64,000 nucleotides of DNA from Leptospira perolatii (GCF_002811875.1 NZ_NPDZ01000010.1:68949-132948); one strand, 5' to 3'. Counted from the stretch's first letter, positions 8,874 to 17,380 are shown. Translations and numbers: made by a program. Notes: generated by a model not told the origin, from the sequence alone.

Positions 8874-11047
8874 GCCTGGAAAACGTGATGAAAGTTTCAA
8901 TTCGCTCCGAGGGAGTCCTAAAGAGCGCTTTCGATTCCAGAAAATTCACCTATCGCAGGTTAGGTTTTATCGGAACAATAGGGTTGCTTTCCATTTTTGG
9001 AATCTACCTTGAATACAAATTCTTGTCCTTTAATGGAATCTCTCCCTTAGAGTGGGCGACTCTATTTTTGTTTTCTCTTTTGTTTCCGCTTCTTTCTTTT
9101 GGTGCGGCGACCGGAATCTTCGGTGTCCTTCAGAGAATTCGGGGTGGAGATCCGGTTCGAGTATCCAAATTGCTCGAAAATAGCAATGTGGAATCGAATC
9201 AATTGCCGCCGACTGCTGTTATATTTCCTATCTATTGCGAAGATGTTTCTAGAGTATTTGCGAACTTAGAGTCGATGATGAATTCCTGCGCAGATGTCGG
9301 ACTTGCAAACAATCTGGACTTTTTTGTTCTTTCGGATACTTCGGATCCAGATATTTGGATCCAAGAAGAAAAAGCATTTTCGCGACTTTCTCGAAAGCCG
9401 GAAGCAAAAGGAAGAGTTTATTACAGAAAACGAAGAGTGAATCTAAACAAGAAGTCAGGAAACATCGCAGACTTTTGCAGACGCTGGGGCAAGAGATATC
9501 GCTACATGATTGTGCTGGACGCAGATAGTCTGATGAGCGGTGAATGTGTATTAAATTTAATTAAACTAATGGAAGCAATTCCGAATGCTGGCTTGATTCA
9601 GACCGTCCCCAGAATTATTCGCGCAAAAAGCTTATTTCAAAGGCTCGCGCAATTTGGCACCTGGCTGTCCAATCCGATTTTTGGTGCTGGTTCTTATTAT
9701 TGGCAGGTGTTTTCCGGTCCGTTCTGGGGACACAATGCGATCGTAAGGTTGCGACCTTTTATGGAATACTGCGGATTGCCTGGACTTCCCGGGAGCGGTG
9801 CGATAGGCGGAAAAATACTTTCTCATGATACGATCGAAGCCGCGTTAATTAGAAAAGCAGGATATACTGTTTGGTTTGCCTATGACCTGAATGGTTCTTA
9901 TGAGGAATACCCTCCCAATCTCTTGGAAGGATTAAAGAGAGATAATAGATGGTGCCAAGGGAATTTGCAGCATTTTTGGTTTTTGTTTGTGGACGGTTTG
10001 CGGATCTCGAGTCGGATTCATATCTTGTTAGGGATTCTTTCTTATTCTAGTTCTCTCCTCTGGGCGCTGATGCTGCTTAGTACAGTAATCACAGCGATGG
10101 CTGACATGGACTATTTTAGGCTCGCTTTTGTTCCGGAAGATTGGGTGAACTTTAAAGAAACCATATATTTACCCGTTGCATATGGTTTGCAGATTTATAC
10201 TTTAGGCGTACTTTTTCTGCCTCGGATTCTATTTTTCCTAGATGGATTGTTCTTCCGTCGAAAGGAAAGCGGAATCGGAATTTTGGCATTCGTAGTTTCT
10301 TTCTTCGGGGAATTCCTGCAGTCCGTAATTTTAGCTCCGGCTTATATGATACAATATATTCGATTTTTATGGACGACCTTTTGGAACAGAAAAATCGAAT
10401 GGGGACCTCAAAATCGAAAGCCCGAGGCGAAAGTGGAGCCGCTTGCGCTGGCAAGAATGTTGCTCCCTCAGGCATTCTACGCGACCGGAATATCGATCTG
10501 GCTGTTCGTTTACTATCCGATCTTATTCTATTGGTTATTGCCGATTACTTTAGGTTGGGTTCTTTCTTTTCCTATTTCTTACTGGGCATCTTCTATTTCT
10601 GCAGGAGAAGCTTGGAGAAAATACGGACTGCTAAAAACTCCGGAAGAATCTCTAAGTCCCCCTATATTGGAAGATTCTAATAAACTAGAAAAAGAATATA
10701 GATCGGTGTTGGGCGAGGCTGACGGTGGAAACGGAGTTTTCGCTGCTATAGTCGATCCTTTGCTTTTTCGATTCCATTCTTCTCGGTTGAAAATTAGAAA
10801 AAAGGAATCCAAGAATCGAATTCAGTTTATGGATAGTCTCGCTGAGGTGATAAAAAAAGGCGGCCCCTCGGAAATGTCCGAAAAGGATATTTTCAGAATT
10901 CTTTGGGACAGAAGAACCTTAATCGAATTGCACAGTTGGTTTTGGGAAGAAGATGTAAAAAAACTTCCGATCTGGTGGAGAGAGAAATTCGTTGATTACC
11001 AGAAAAAAATTCGGGAAGGCCAAATCGAACAATGGTTTCGGTTGTGA
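8870..11047 (+). CDS. opgH: glucans biosynthesis glucosyltransferase OpgH
   Basis: OpgH is an inner-membrane processive family-2 glucosyltransferase that makes the beta-glucan backbone of periplasmic glucans from UDP-glucose. Two membrane helices (about 25-45 and 60-88) precede the cytoplasmic GT-A domain. This contains YRKRRVNLNKKSGNI, the metal-binding DADS at about 215, SHDTIEAAL, and the acceptor motif RDNRWCQGNL at about 357. Several further membrane helices follow (about 375-610), then a cytoplasmic tail. At 725 residues it is shorter than the E. coli protein because the long N-terminal cytosolic extension is missing. It overlaps the preceding small gene by 4 bases. Confidence 0.95.
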   Translation: MSLENVMKVSIRSEGVLKSAFDSRKFTYRRLGFIGTIGLLSIFGIYLEYKFLSFNGISPLEWATLFLFSLLFPLLSFGAATGIFGVLQRIRGGDPVRVSKLLENSNVESNQLPPTAVIFPIYCEDVSRVFANLESMMNSCADVGLANNLDFFVLSDTSDPDIWIQEEKAFSRLSRKPEAKGRVYYRKRRVNLNKKSGNIADFCRRWGKRYRYMIVLDADSLMSGECVLNLIKLMEAIPNAGLIQTVPRIIRAKSLFQRLAQFGTWLSNPIFGAGSYYWQVFSGPFWGHNAIVRLRPFMEYCGLPGLPGSGAIGGKILSHDTIEAALIRKAGYTVWFAYDLNGSYEEYPPNLLEGLKRDNRWCQGNLQHFWFLFVDGLRISSRIHILLGILSYSSSLLWALMLLSTVITAMADMDYFRLAFVPEDWVNFKETIYLPVAYGLQIYTLGVLFLPRILFFLDGLFFRRKESGIGILAFVVSFFGEFLQSVILAPAYMIQYIRFLWTTFWNRKIEWGPQNRKPEAKVEPLALARMLLPQAFYATGISIWLFVYYPILFYWLLPITLGWVLSFPISYWASSISAGEAWRKYGLLKTPEESLSPPILEDSNKLEKEYRSVLGEADGGNGVFAAIVDPLLFRFHSSRLKIRKKESKNRIQFMDSLAEVIKKGGPSEMSEKDIFRILWDRRTLIELHSWFWEEDVKKLPIWWREKFVDYQKKIREGQIEQWFRL

Positions 11048-11092
11048 TTCTTCAAAGATAGAGCATATGAAAATGCTTTGGTTCTTCGTTTT

Positions 11093-11108
11093 TGTAGGAG
11101 CTCCTACA
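11093..11108. repeat. perfect 16-base palindrome TGTAGGAGCTCCTACA
   Basis: The sequence is its own reverse complement and lies 46 bases after opgH. Short palindromes of this type (gtagga-nn-tcctac) are, from memory, scattered between genes in Leptospira genomes. It could act as a hairpin in RNA or as a protein site. There is no T-run directly after it. Only this copy was noticed in the window. Confidence 0.6.
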
Positions 11109-11185
11109 GAAACTTGAGAAAGAAAAATTCATTGCGAAGAAGATGATTTTGTGAAATGCAGTCGGGGTACCGCCGCTCCGCTCCA

Positions 11186-11214
11186 GCCCCCGCCCAGGCA
11201 GGGCGGGGGCTTTT
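11186..11214 (+). terminator. strong GC-rich hairpin terminator after opgH
   Basis: A perfect 10-bp stem, gcccccgccc (11186-11195) and gggcgggggc (11201-11210), with a 5-base loop is followed by TTTT (11211-11214). It is well placed to end the opgG-opgH transcript, though it lies about 140 bases past the stop codon. Confidence 0.8.
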
Positions 11215-11297
11215 CACTAAAAAGTGCGGCGACCGGAATTCTCGCCTAGCATGGTTAGGTTTTTTGCTTCCGAAATCCTATCATCTAGCAAACTATA

Positions 11298-11314
11298 GTC
11301 GCTCCGTAAGCGAC
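11298..11314. repeat. palindrome GTCGCTCCGTAAGCGAC
   Basis: A 6-bp stem (gtcgct/agcgac) with a 5-base loop is followed shortly by agagtttt. It may be a weak second terminator or a member of a dispersed palindrome family. Confidence 0.5.
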
Positions 11315-11453
11315 AGAGTTTTATTATGATTCCCTTTATTTGCTAGGTTTTCTAAAAGGATTGCGATTTTGATCCAAAATGCTAAAATTGTTTCTTCGCT
11401 TTACATCTACTGTTAAATATTTGTCTGAGTGATAGTTTAGAATATTAGGAATT

Positions 11454-12026
11454 ATGAAAAAGAAGCAACAGGTGCCGAGATCTTCATCCGCTATTTTATT
11501 ATTTGAACTTTATCGAAATTGTTATATCGGAAAACACAGACATTTTTTGGCTGCAAACAGAGCTCGAATGTACGGAAATTTTATCGGAACTCCGGTAATC
11601 TTAATTAATGTAGCACTCGGTTCCGTGCTCTTTGTGTCTACAACGGCCAAATTGCCCGAATTTACAAATTGGATTGGAGGTTTGTTGGCATTGGTCGCCG
11701 CACTTGGCGCTGCTCTTCAGACTTACTATAATTTTGATAGAGTGTTTGAAGGGCACCGAAAGGTCGGAAACGATTACTTAGAGATCGAAAGAGAATGCCA
11801 ACTTGTTTACTGTTCTTATCAGGACGGTTTGATGACTTTGCAAAGGTTGACTGAAAGATTAGAGGACTTACAGAAAAGATACAATGATATCAATCGACAA
11901 GCCGAGCACCTTCCTACTAGCAACAGTGATTACAAAAAGGCTCTGCATTTTGATCAGGGAAGAACGGATTGGAGAAGCAAGCATTTGGAAGAAGTGGCGC
12001 AAAACCATAACGGACAAAAATCATAA
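11454..12026 (+). CDS. SLATT-domain two-helix membrane protein (orphan)
   Basis: SLATT (SMODS and SLOG-associating 2TM effector) proteins are predicted membrane effectors, usually encoded with nucleotide-signal synthases or sensors and thought to form pores that stop or kill an infected cell. The 190-residue product has the expected plan: an N-terminal amphipathic helix ending in HFLAANRARMYGN (31-43), membrane helix 1 (about 43-64), membrane helix 2 ending in the hallmark-like AALQTYYNF (86-94), then HRKVGNDYLEIERE (101-114) and a coiled helix LEDLQKRYNDINRQ (136-149). No SMODS, SLOG or reverse transcriptase gene lies beside it. The weak promoter-like pair upstream and an AGGA site just before the ATG support independent expression. 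The stop codon overlaps the convergent gene by 6 bases. Confidence 0.8.
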   Translation: MKKKQQVPRSSSAILLFELYRNCYIGKHRHFLAANRARMYGNFIGTPVILINVALGSVLFVSTTAKLPEFTNWIGGLLALVAALGAALQTYYNFDRVFEGHRKVGNDYLEIERECQLVYCSYQDGLMTLQRLTERLEDLQKRYNDINRQAEHLPTSNSDYKKALHFDQGRTDWRSKHLEEVAQNHNGQKS

Positions 12027-13136
12027 AAGTGAATCTATTTTTTCAAGTATCTCTTGAACTCCGTCCCTTTCTAACCTTGGATCGAGAGTGGTTAGATTTT
12101 GCCTTGCTTTTTCCGCGTATTCATCCCATCGAAAGGAATAAAGAGACTCGTGTGGAATATAAGCAGATTTGAATTTAGCTTTGAGCTCTGATACGAGAGC
12201 TTCGTATTCTGCAAAGTTTCCCCTGTCCGTATAGATAACAGGAGTTCCAGCATAATATGCTTCGCTTAATATTCCGTAACCGGGCTTTGTTAATACGTAA
12301 TCGCAGGCCCGAATTAAATTCGGGTAATGGCAGGATGGAATAGAAATCACGCCCAGAGATTGAGGGCTTGGACCATTCATTTCCGTTCCGCTCGTGACTA
12401 GTCTTTTAGATGCCGGATTCCAATTTTTCCAATCAAAATTTTTTGCCTCAACTCCATACGCTCCGAACGAAAACAAAAAGTAGGTGATGTCTGCTTCGAA
12501 TCCAAATTGTTTTCTTGCTTCTTCTTTCGAAAGTGTAGGTCTGCGTCCTAGTAGTCCGATCTCTTTTGTATTGCGGATGGAAGTAACAGGACAAGAAAAA
12601 GGCAGGATCAGTCCTAAATCGCACAACGAGTATTCTTTGGAATGATCCTGAGCAAAATCGGCAAAGTTACTCGACTCGTATTTTGAATAGATAAAATCCC
12701 AAGTAAAACTTCCTAGAAACAGTGAAGGAATTCCGTTTCGGTGAGAAACTCTAAAAGGTAAGGAAGCGGAATCCGACCAGATTAAGTTTACGTTCTCCTG
12801 AGCGCAAAACTTACTTTCTTTTTCTATAAAGGAATCTTTTGTTTTGGAAAACTGAAACAATTTCTTTTCAGTTTCAGAAAGATCCATTCCAAGAGAGTCC
12901 TTTTGAATGATTCCGACATCTGACTCTTCGTGCCTAAATCTGATTCTACCTTTCACCTGTGCCCAGTTGTTGGAGCCAGGTTCCAGAGTTTTGGCAAAAT
13001 TTTCCGCTCTGGTGGATATGATTGTAGCAACCCAGTCTTGTCTTTCGAATAAAATTCTAGATATTGCCTCTAGAGATCGGCTAACGTGACCGAAGCCGTG
13101 CCCGCTTAGATATGCAGCGATATGAATCTTTGCCAT
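12021..13136 (-). CDS. GT-B fold protein resembling the N-terminal domain of L-arabinokinase
   Basis: The 371-residue product begins with AAYLSGHGFGHVSRS, the glycine-rich first loop seen in MurG/UDP-glycosyltransferase-like proteins and especially in the glycosyltransferase-like N-terminal half of L-arabinokinases. The C-terminal half has the donor-site-like segment TKPGYGILSEAYYAGTPVIY (about 288-307). The GHMP kinase half of arabinokinase is absent. It may transfer a sugar or bind a nucleotide-sugar; the substrate is unknown. It is the last gene of the minus-strand run that includes gltA and three methyltransferase genes, with a 3-base gap from the previous gene. Confidence 0.72.
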   Translation of the reverse strand: MAKIHIAAYLSGHGFGHVSRSLEAISRILFERQDWVATIISTRAENFAKTLEPGSNNWAQVKGRIRFRHEESDVGIIQKDSLGMDLSETEKKLFQFSKTKDSFIEKESKFCAQENVNLIWSDSASLPFRVSHRNGIPSLFLGSFTWDFIYSKYESSNFADFAQDHSKEYSLCDLGLILPFSCPVTSIRNTKEIGLLGRRPTLSKEEARKQFGFEADITYFLFSFGAYGVEAKNFDWKNWNPASKRLVTSGTEMNGPSPQSLGVISIPSCHYPNLIRACDYVLTKPGYGILSEAYYAGTPVIYTDRGNFAEYEALVSELKAKFKSAYIPHESLYSFRWDEYAEKARQNLTTLDPRLERDGVQEILEKIDSLL

Positions 13137-13139
13137 AAG

Positions 13140-13949
13140 TTATTTGTTTTGTCTTAAAACCTCATACATAAGAATTCCGGCAGACATCGCTAAGTTTAGA
13201 CTGTCGGCTTCTCCTTTCATAGGGAGGGAAATATAAGAGTCACTATGGCTTCTGGCATAAGCACTTAGCCCGTATTGTTCGCTTCCGAAAACAAGGGCAA
13301 TCTTACCCTTTAGATCTGCATCCCAGTAGATTTCTTTTGCTTCTGGAGTTATCGCAAAGGTTTTGTAATCTAGCTTTTTTAGTACATTATAAAGTTCTTC
13401 TATTGGTGACTGAAATACATTTAAAGTGAAGAGTGTTCCGGTGGAAGCCCGGATGACGTTCGGATTCAGTAAATCCAATCTAGGATCGGCGACTAAGACC
13501 TTTTGAAATCCAGCTCCCTCGGCGGTTCTCAAAATCGTACCCAAATTGCCGGGTTTTTCGACTCCTTCGATTACCAGTAATGGTGCACTTCCAAAATCTG
13601 AGTTCTTTTCGGACAATCTAAAGTTGGGTGCGGAGGCGGTTGCGATCAAGCCGTCCGGTCTATCACGATATGAGATTTTTTCGAAGATTCTTTTCGGAAC
13701 GGAAATGACTTTTGCACCAATCGTGTTAATCAGATCGTATTCGTTTTCTCCCAAAAAGCATTCTGGAGAAATCAACAAATATTCGAATTTTACTTTTCGA
13801 GAGAGATCCGCTCTCAAAATTTCTCTATAGCCTTCTATAAAAAAATGATCCGATTTTTCTCTGTTCTTCTTTTCCTTTAATCCGGAGATATACTTCAGTT
13901 TTTCATTCGAAAAGCTAGTGATCTCGAGCACTGGACGATCGATTTTCAA
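13140..13949 (-). CDS. TrmH/SpoU-family RNA 2'-O-methyltransferase
   Basis: SpoU enzymes use SAM to methylate the 2'-OH of a ribose in rRNA or tRNA and have a knotted alpha/beta fold. The 269-residue length is normal. An N-terminal substrate-binding domain (FFIEGYREILRA near 36) is followed by the three SpoU motifs: the first around VEKPGNLGTILRTAEGAGF (near 131) with the essential Asn-Leu-Gly-x-x-x-Arg, the second ALVFGSEQYGLS (near 218), and the third LPMKGEADSLNLAMSAGIL (near 243). The target nucleotide cannot be told from sequence. The start overlaps the preceding methyltransferase stop by 4 bases (ATGA). Confidence 0.9.
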   Translation of the reverse strand: MKIDRPVLEITSFSNEKLKYISGLKEKKNREKSDHFFIEGYREILRADLSRKVKFEYLLISPECFLGENEYDLINTIGAKVISVPKRIFEKISYRDRPDGLIATASAPNFRLSEKNSDFGSAPLLVIEGVEKPGNLGTILRTAEGAGFQKVLVADPRLDLLNPNVIRASTGTLFTLNVFQSPIEELYNVLKKLDYKTFAITPEAKEIYWDADLKGKIALVFGSEQYGLSAYARSHSDSYISLPMKGEADSLNLAMSAGILMYEVLRQNK

Positions 13950-14836
13950 AGAGATAATCCCTTGGAATAAAAAATGCAGTTTGAACCTGCGGGATAACTT
14001 CTTCCTGTGGATTCAGGAATGGATAATTCCTCGGTGATATAAGTACCTTCTTTTCGGATATTTCCTTCCAGAATCCTGCGCAGAGCCAAGGGACTAAATC
14101 CCGTAGAATGGCATGTTAGAAAAACATAATCCGGTTTGTTCCCACAAAGCTGCATGAGGAGGTCCATCATTTCAGGGAGGTCCTTCTCTATTTTGAAAAC
14201 TTCTCCACTGGCTCCCCTTCCGAAAGTAGGAGGATCCAGAATAAAGCCCGAGTATTTCTTTCCTCTTCGAATTTCTCTCTTTAGAAATTTCAGCACATCC
14301 TCTACGATCCAGCGAACCTTTCGATCAGATAAGTCCGAGAGTTCCGCATTTTCTCTGGCCCATTCCACCATTCCTTTGGAAGCATCCAAATGACATGCGT
14401 CCATTCCACCAGCTAATACTGCTAAGGTGGAAAGTCCGGAGTATGCGAAAAGATTCAACGCTTCTCCTTTTCCTGCCAATTGCGAAGATAGTTTTTGGAT
14501 TCTTTCCCAGTTTTTCAATTGTTCTGGAAAATATCCAAGGTGTCCAAAAGGAGTGAATTTGATCTTAATTGTAAAATCTAAAACCGAAATTAAAAATTCC
14601 TCTTCCGGCTTATCCTTCCATTTCCAGTTCCCGCCCCCTTTTTCATTTCGAAAGTATTCCCCGTTTGCGTTTTTCCAAAGAGAAGGATTTGTGGGAGGCC
14701 AAGCGGAGACTGGAGAAGAGCGGATTACTTTGTAAGGGCCGACTTGTTCCAATTTTTGGAAATTGCCCGAATCTAATAATTCGTATTCGCCTAAACTTTT
14801 AGGAGCGTTGCTGCGTTTTTTGGGTGCAGTTTTCAT
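13946..14836 (-). CDS. class I SAM-dependent methyltransferase, RlmI/RlmKL-type catalytic domain
   Basis: This is a Rossmann-fold methyltransferase of 296 residues, similar to the catalytic part of RlmI/RlmK 23S rRNA cytosine methyltransferases but without a PUA domain. Motif I is ALNLFAYSGLSTLAVLAGG (about 130-148), the acidic strand end is CHLDASKGMVEWARENA (about 153), and the catalytic loop is FILDPPTFGRGASGE (about 200-214). The N-terminal region has an odd run of Trp and Pro residues (ASAWPPTNPSLW-like). The start overlaps the end of the upstream methyltransferase gene by 38 bases, so the two are probably translationally coupled. An rRNA cytosine is the likely target, but this is inference. 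Confidence 0.82.
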   Translation of the reverse strand: MKTAPKKRSNAPKSLGEYELLDSGNFQKLEQVGPYKVIRSSPVSAWPPTNPSLWKNANGEYFRNEKGGGNWKWKDKPEEEFLISVLDFTIKIKFTPFGHLGYFPEQLKNWERIQKLSSQLAGKGEALNLFAYSGLSTLAVLAGGMDACHLDASKGMVEWARENAELSDLSDRKVRWIVEDVLKFLKREIRRGKKYSGFILDPPTFGRGASGEVFKIEKDLPEMMDLLMQLCGNKPDYVFLTCHSTGFSPLALRRILEGNIRKEGTYITEELSIPESTGRSYPAGSNCIFYSKGLSL

Positions 14837-16094
14837 AAATATGGACCTTGAAGTATCTTCCTTCTGGAAATTCCTTTTTTGTAGGATGATCGGATTCGGG
14901 ACTTAGCTTCGTTATCTTGTTGGAGCTCCATCCTTCTGAATCTAATGTTTGTCGACCGATCTTCTCGAATTCAGATTCGGATAATCGCCCAGAGCAGGAA
15001 AGTAAGATTAGGTTTCCTCCAGGAGATAGATGCTGCAAACATTTTTGAATGAGGTTTTTATAAGCCTTTTTTGCTCCCGGAACGCTTTTTTGGTTCGGGG
15101 CTAGATTCGGAGGATCTAAAACAATACATCCGAATTTTCGATTTTCCATAAAATCCCATTCTCTAAAAAGATCCGCTCTAACCAGTGAATGGTTTCCGAA
15201 TTCTTGGATGGAGTTTTTTAATTCGAATCGATCTTTCTTCGATCCGTAGTTTTCTAAACCCTCGGTCGGGCTCGAAAATTGATTCGAAAATTCCAATAGA
15301 GCATCCTCCGATCCGTCTGCCGAAAGAATGGATTTTGCCCCAGCTTCTCCCATGCAAATCGATGTGAATCCAGTATGACAAAATAGATGCGCGCACTGTT
15401 TATCCTTCACTAATTCCGGTCGATTTAAGAATTCGGATCGAAGGTTACGGACATCCAAAAATAATCCTCCCTTTTGTCCCGGGAGTTTTACCCGAAACGG
15501 AATCTTCCGAAGCTCGATTTCTTCCTCGATGGGCAATTCGGATTCACCTTTCAAAAATCTAGGACGAATTGTTTTTCCGGATCCGATTCGATTGGGAGAA
15601 AGCAAAAGAATCCGAACCGGTTTGGGTTCTCCTACTTCGGAGCATAAACTTTGCAAAATTCGAATGCACCATCTGCCTAACTTTTCCAAGCCAGCGGAGT
15701 ATACTTGGACAATCCAAGTTTTTCCATAGCGGTCTACAGTGATTCCAGGAATTCCGTCGTTTTCTCCGTGAAGGATCCTGTATGCGTTCGTCATTTCGGA
15801 AAGCGGCTTTCGACGAGTAAGCGCGTCTTCAAGAGTTTGTCGTAACTTCGACTCAGAGAATTCGTTTCCGATCTGTAAGATTCGAATTCCGATTGGACCT
15901 GAGTTAGAAAAGATTCCGAAACCGAGAACTTGGTTGGATCCGGAAACTAGAGCCAACCAGTCCCCTTCTTTAAAAATGGAAGCTGCAGAAGAAAGATTCC
16001 CCGATAAAATCCAGGGATGTCCTTTTTGAAGAATCGATTCCGAAGATTTGTTCAGTTGGTATCTTCGGAATCTGGATTTTGTGCCTGCCTTCAG
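14799..16094 (-). CDS. RlmI-like PUA + class I SAM rRNA methyltransferase (non-standard start)
   Basis: This gene encodes a full RlmI/RlmCD-like plan: N-terminal PUA domain, EEHEE-like linker and C-terminal Rossmann methyltransferase with a VLDPPNLAP catalytic loop. The first ATG/GTG/TTG codon in frame is a TTG at 15956, but it falls inside the PUA domain. The frame is open upstream, and translating it gives the conserved family signature LQKGHPWILSGNL, directly joined to FKEGDWLALVSGS. That stretch has no ATG, GTG or TTG. A CTG at 16094 overlaps the gltA stop as CTGA, mimicking the ATGA couplings used by its neighbours, with an AAGG just before it. I therefore extend the gene to 16094, giving about 431 codons. 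Function is confident; the start is uncertain. Confidence 0.8.
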   Translation of the reverse strand: MKAGTKSRFRRYQLNKSSESILQKGHPWILSGNLSSAASIFKEGDWLALVSGSNQVLGFGIFSNSGPIGIRILQIGNEFSESKLRQTLEDALTRRKPLSEMTNAYRILHGENDGIPGITVDRYGKTWIVQVYSAGLEKLGRWCIRILQSLCSEVGEPKPVRILLLSPNRIGSGKTIRPRFLKGESELPIEEEIELRKIPFRVKLPGQKGGLFLDVRNLRSEFLNRPELVKDKQCAHLFCHTGFTSICMGEAGAKSILSADGSEDALLEFSNQFSSPTEGLENYGSKKDRFELKNSIQEFGNHSLVRADLFREWDFMENRKFGCIVLDPPNLAPNQKSVPGAKKAYKNLIQKCLQHLSPGGNLILLSCSGRLSESEFEKIGRQTLDSEGWSSNKITKLSPESDHPTKKEFPEGRYFKVHIYENCTQKTQQRS

Positions 16095-17380
16095 CCTTTT
16101 TTCTTCGAGGATTCGTAAGAAGTGTCAGTCGGGCCGGTATAGATTTGTCTAGGACGACCGATTTTCATATCGGGAGATTCGATCATTTCTTTCCACTGAG
16201 CGATCCAACCTGGTAGACGTCCCATCGCGAACATCACTGTGAACATATTTACAGGAATTCCTAAAGCACGATAGATGATTCCGCTGTAAAAATCCACGTT
16301 CGGATAGAGTTTTCTTTCTACGAAATAAGAATCTTTTAATGCGACTTCTTCCAGTTCTTTCGCGATATCGAGCAACGGATCCTTGACTCCGAGTCTGGAC
16401 AGAACAGAATCACATGCTTTTTTTATAATCCTTGCTCTAGGATCGAAGTTCTTGTACACCCTATGACCAAAACCGGAAAGTCTAAACGCATCGTTTTTGT
16501 CCTTGGCTTTCTCTACGATTTTTTTCACAGGCAAACCGCTCTTTTGAATTTCCAAGAGCATTTCCAAAACTTCTTGGTTGGCTCCACCGTGGCGAGGACC
16601 CCAAAGAGCACAGATTCCGGCGGAGATTGCTCCATACAAATTCGCAAGAGAAGATCCGACCAATCTGACAGTAGAAGTAGAACAGTTTTGCTCGTGGTCC
16701 GCATGGAGGATCAGTAACAAGTTCAGAGCTTTTACTACTTCCGGATCAATATAATATTCTTCGCTAGGAACGGAGAACATCATGTTCATGAAGTTCGCGC
16801 AATAGTCGAGATGATTCAAAGGATGGATGGTAGGCTGTCCCAGAGATTTTTTATAAGCAAATGCAGCGATCGTCGGAAATTTCGCTAATAAACGAATCAT
16901 CGAGATATGTCTATGTTCCGCATTTTCCGGATCATAAGAATCTTGATAATAGGTTGAAAGAGACCCGATCATGGAAGACATGATCGCCATCGGGTGCCCA
17001 TCTTTTGGAAACCCATTGTACAATCTTTTCAGATCCTCGTGAATCAGGGTGTGCATGGTCAGTTCCTGATTCCAGTTTTTTAGTTCTGCGTCTGTGGGAA
17101 GCGCACCGTAGATGAGAAGGTAGGCTACTTCTGTAAATGAAGAATGTTCTGCGAGTTGTTCGATCGGAATTCCACGATATCGTAAAATACCTTGTTCTCC
17201 GTCTAGGAAGGTGATCGCGCTTGTGCAAGCTCCGGTATTTAAATATCCGTTGTCCAGAGTTACGTATCCGGTCAACTGTCTCAGTTTGGAGATATCGATC
17301 GCTTTTTCGTTTTCAGTACCGACTACGATCGGAAGTTCAAATTCTTTTCCGTCGATCTTTAGGATTGCGGTATTTGCCAT
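16091..17380 (-). CDS. gltA: citrate synthase
   Basis: Citrate synthase condenses acetyl-CoA with oxaloacetate to form citrate, the entry step of the TCA cycle. The 429-residue length is that of the hexameric Gram-negative type. The small N-terminal beta domain is followed by GYLNTGACTSAITFLDGEQG (about 44-63), the catalytic region around WGPRHGGANQEVLE (about 262) and the signature SGFGHRVYKNFDPRA (about 303-317) that holds the catalytic His and an active-site Arg. The C-terminal PRQIYTG is typical. A good RBS (aggagat) precedes the ATG. It is the first of five closely packed minus-strand genes and lies 107 bases after the lytic transglycosylase gene. Confidence 0.97.
   Translation of the reverse strand: MANTAILKIDGKEFELPIVVGTENEKAIDISKLRQLTGYVTLDNGYLNTGACTSAITFLDGEQGILRYRGIPIEQLAEHSSFTEVAYLLIYGALPTDAELKNWNQELTMHTLIHEDLKRLYNGFPKDGHPMAIMSSMIGSLSTYYQDSYDPENAEHRHISMIRLLAKFPTIAAFAYKKSLGQPTIHPLNHLDYCANFMNMMFSVPSEEYYIDPEVVKALNLLLILHADHEQNCSTSTVRLVGSSLANLYGAISAGICALWGPRHGGANQEVLEMLLEIQKSGLPVKKIVEKAKDKNDAFRLSGFGHRVYKNFDPRARIIKKACDSVLSRLGVKDPLLDIAKELEEVALKDSYFVERKLYPNVDFYSGIIYRALGIPVNMFTVMFAMGRLPGWIAQWKEMIESPDMKIGRPRQIYTGPTDTSYESSKKKG

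Larger units (their letters stand above)
11048..11453. other. 406-base intergenic region rich in palindromes
   Basis: No convincing coding frame is present. The stretch holds three palindromic elements (annotated separately): a 16-base perfect palindrome, a GC-rich terminator-like hairpin and a 6-bp-stem palindrome. The rest is AT-rich, and a weak promoter-like pair TTGTTT (11388-11393) and TGTTAA (11411-11416) with 17-base spacing lies before the SLATT gene. The GC-rich hairpin stands out from its surroundings. This is the longest gene-free stretch in the window. Confidence 0.7.
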
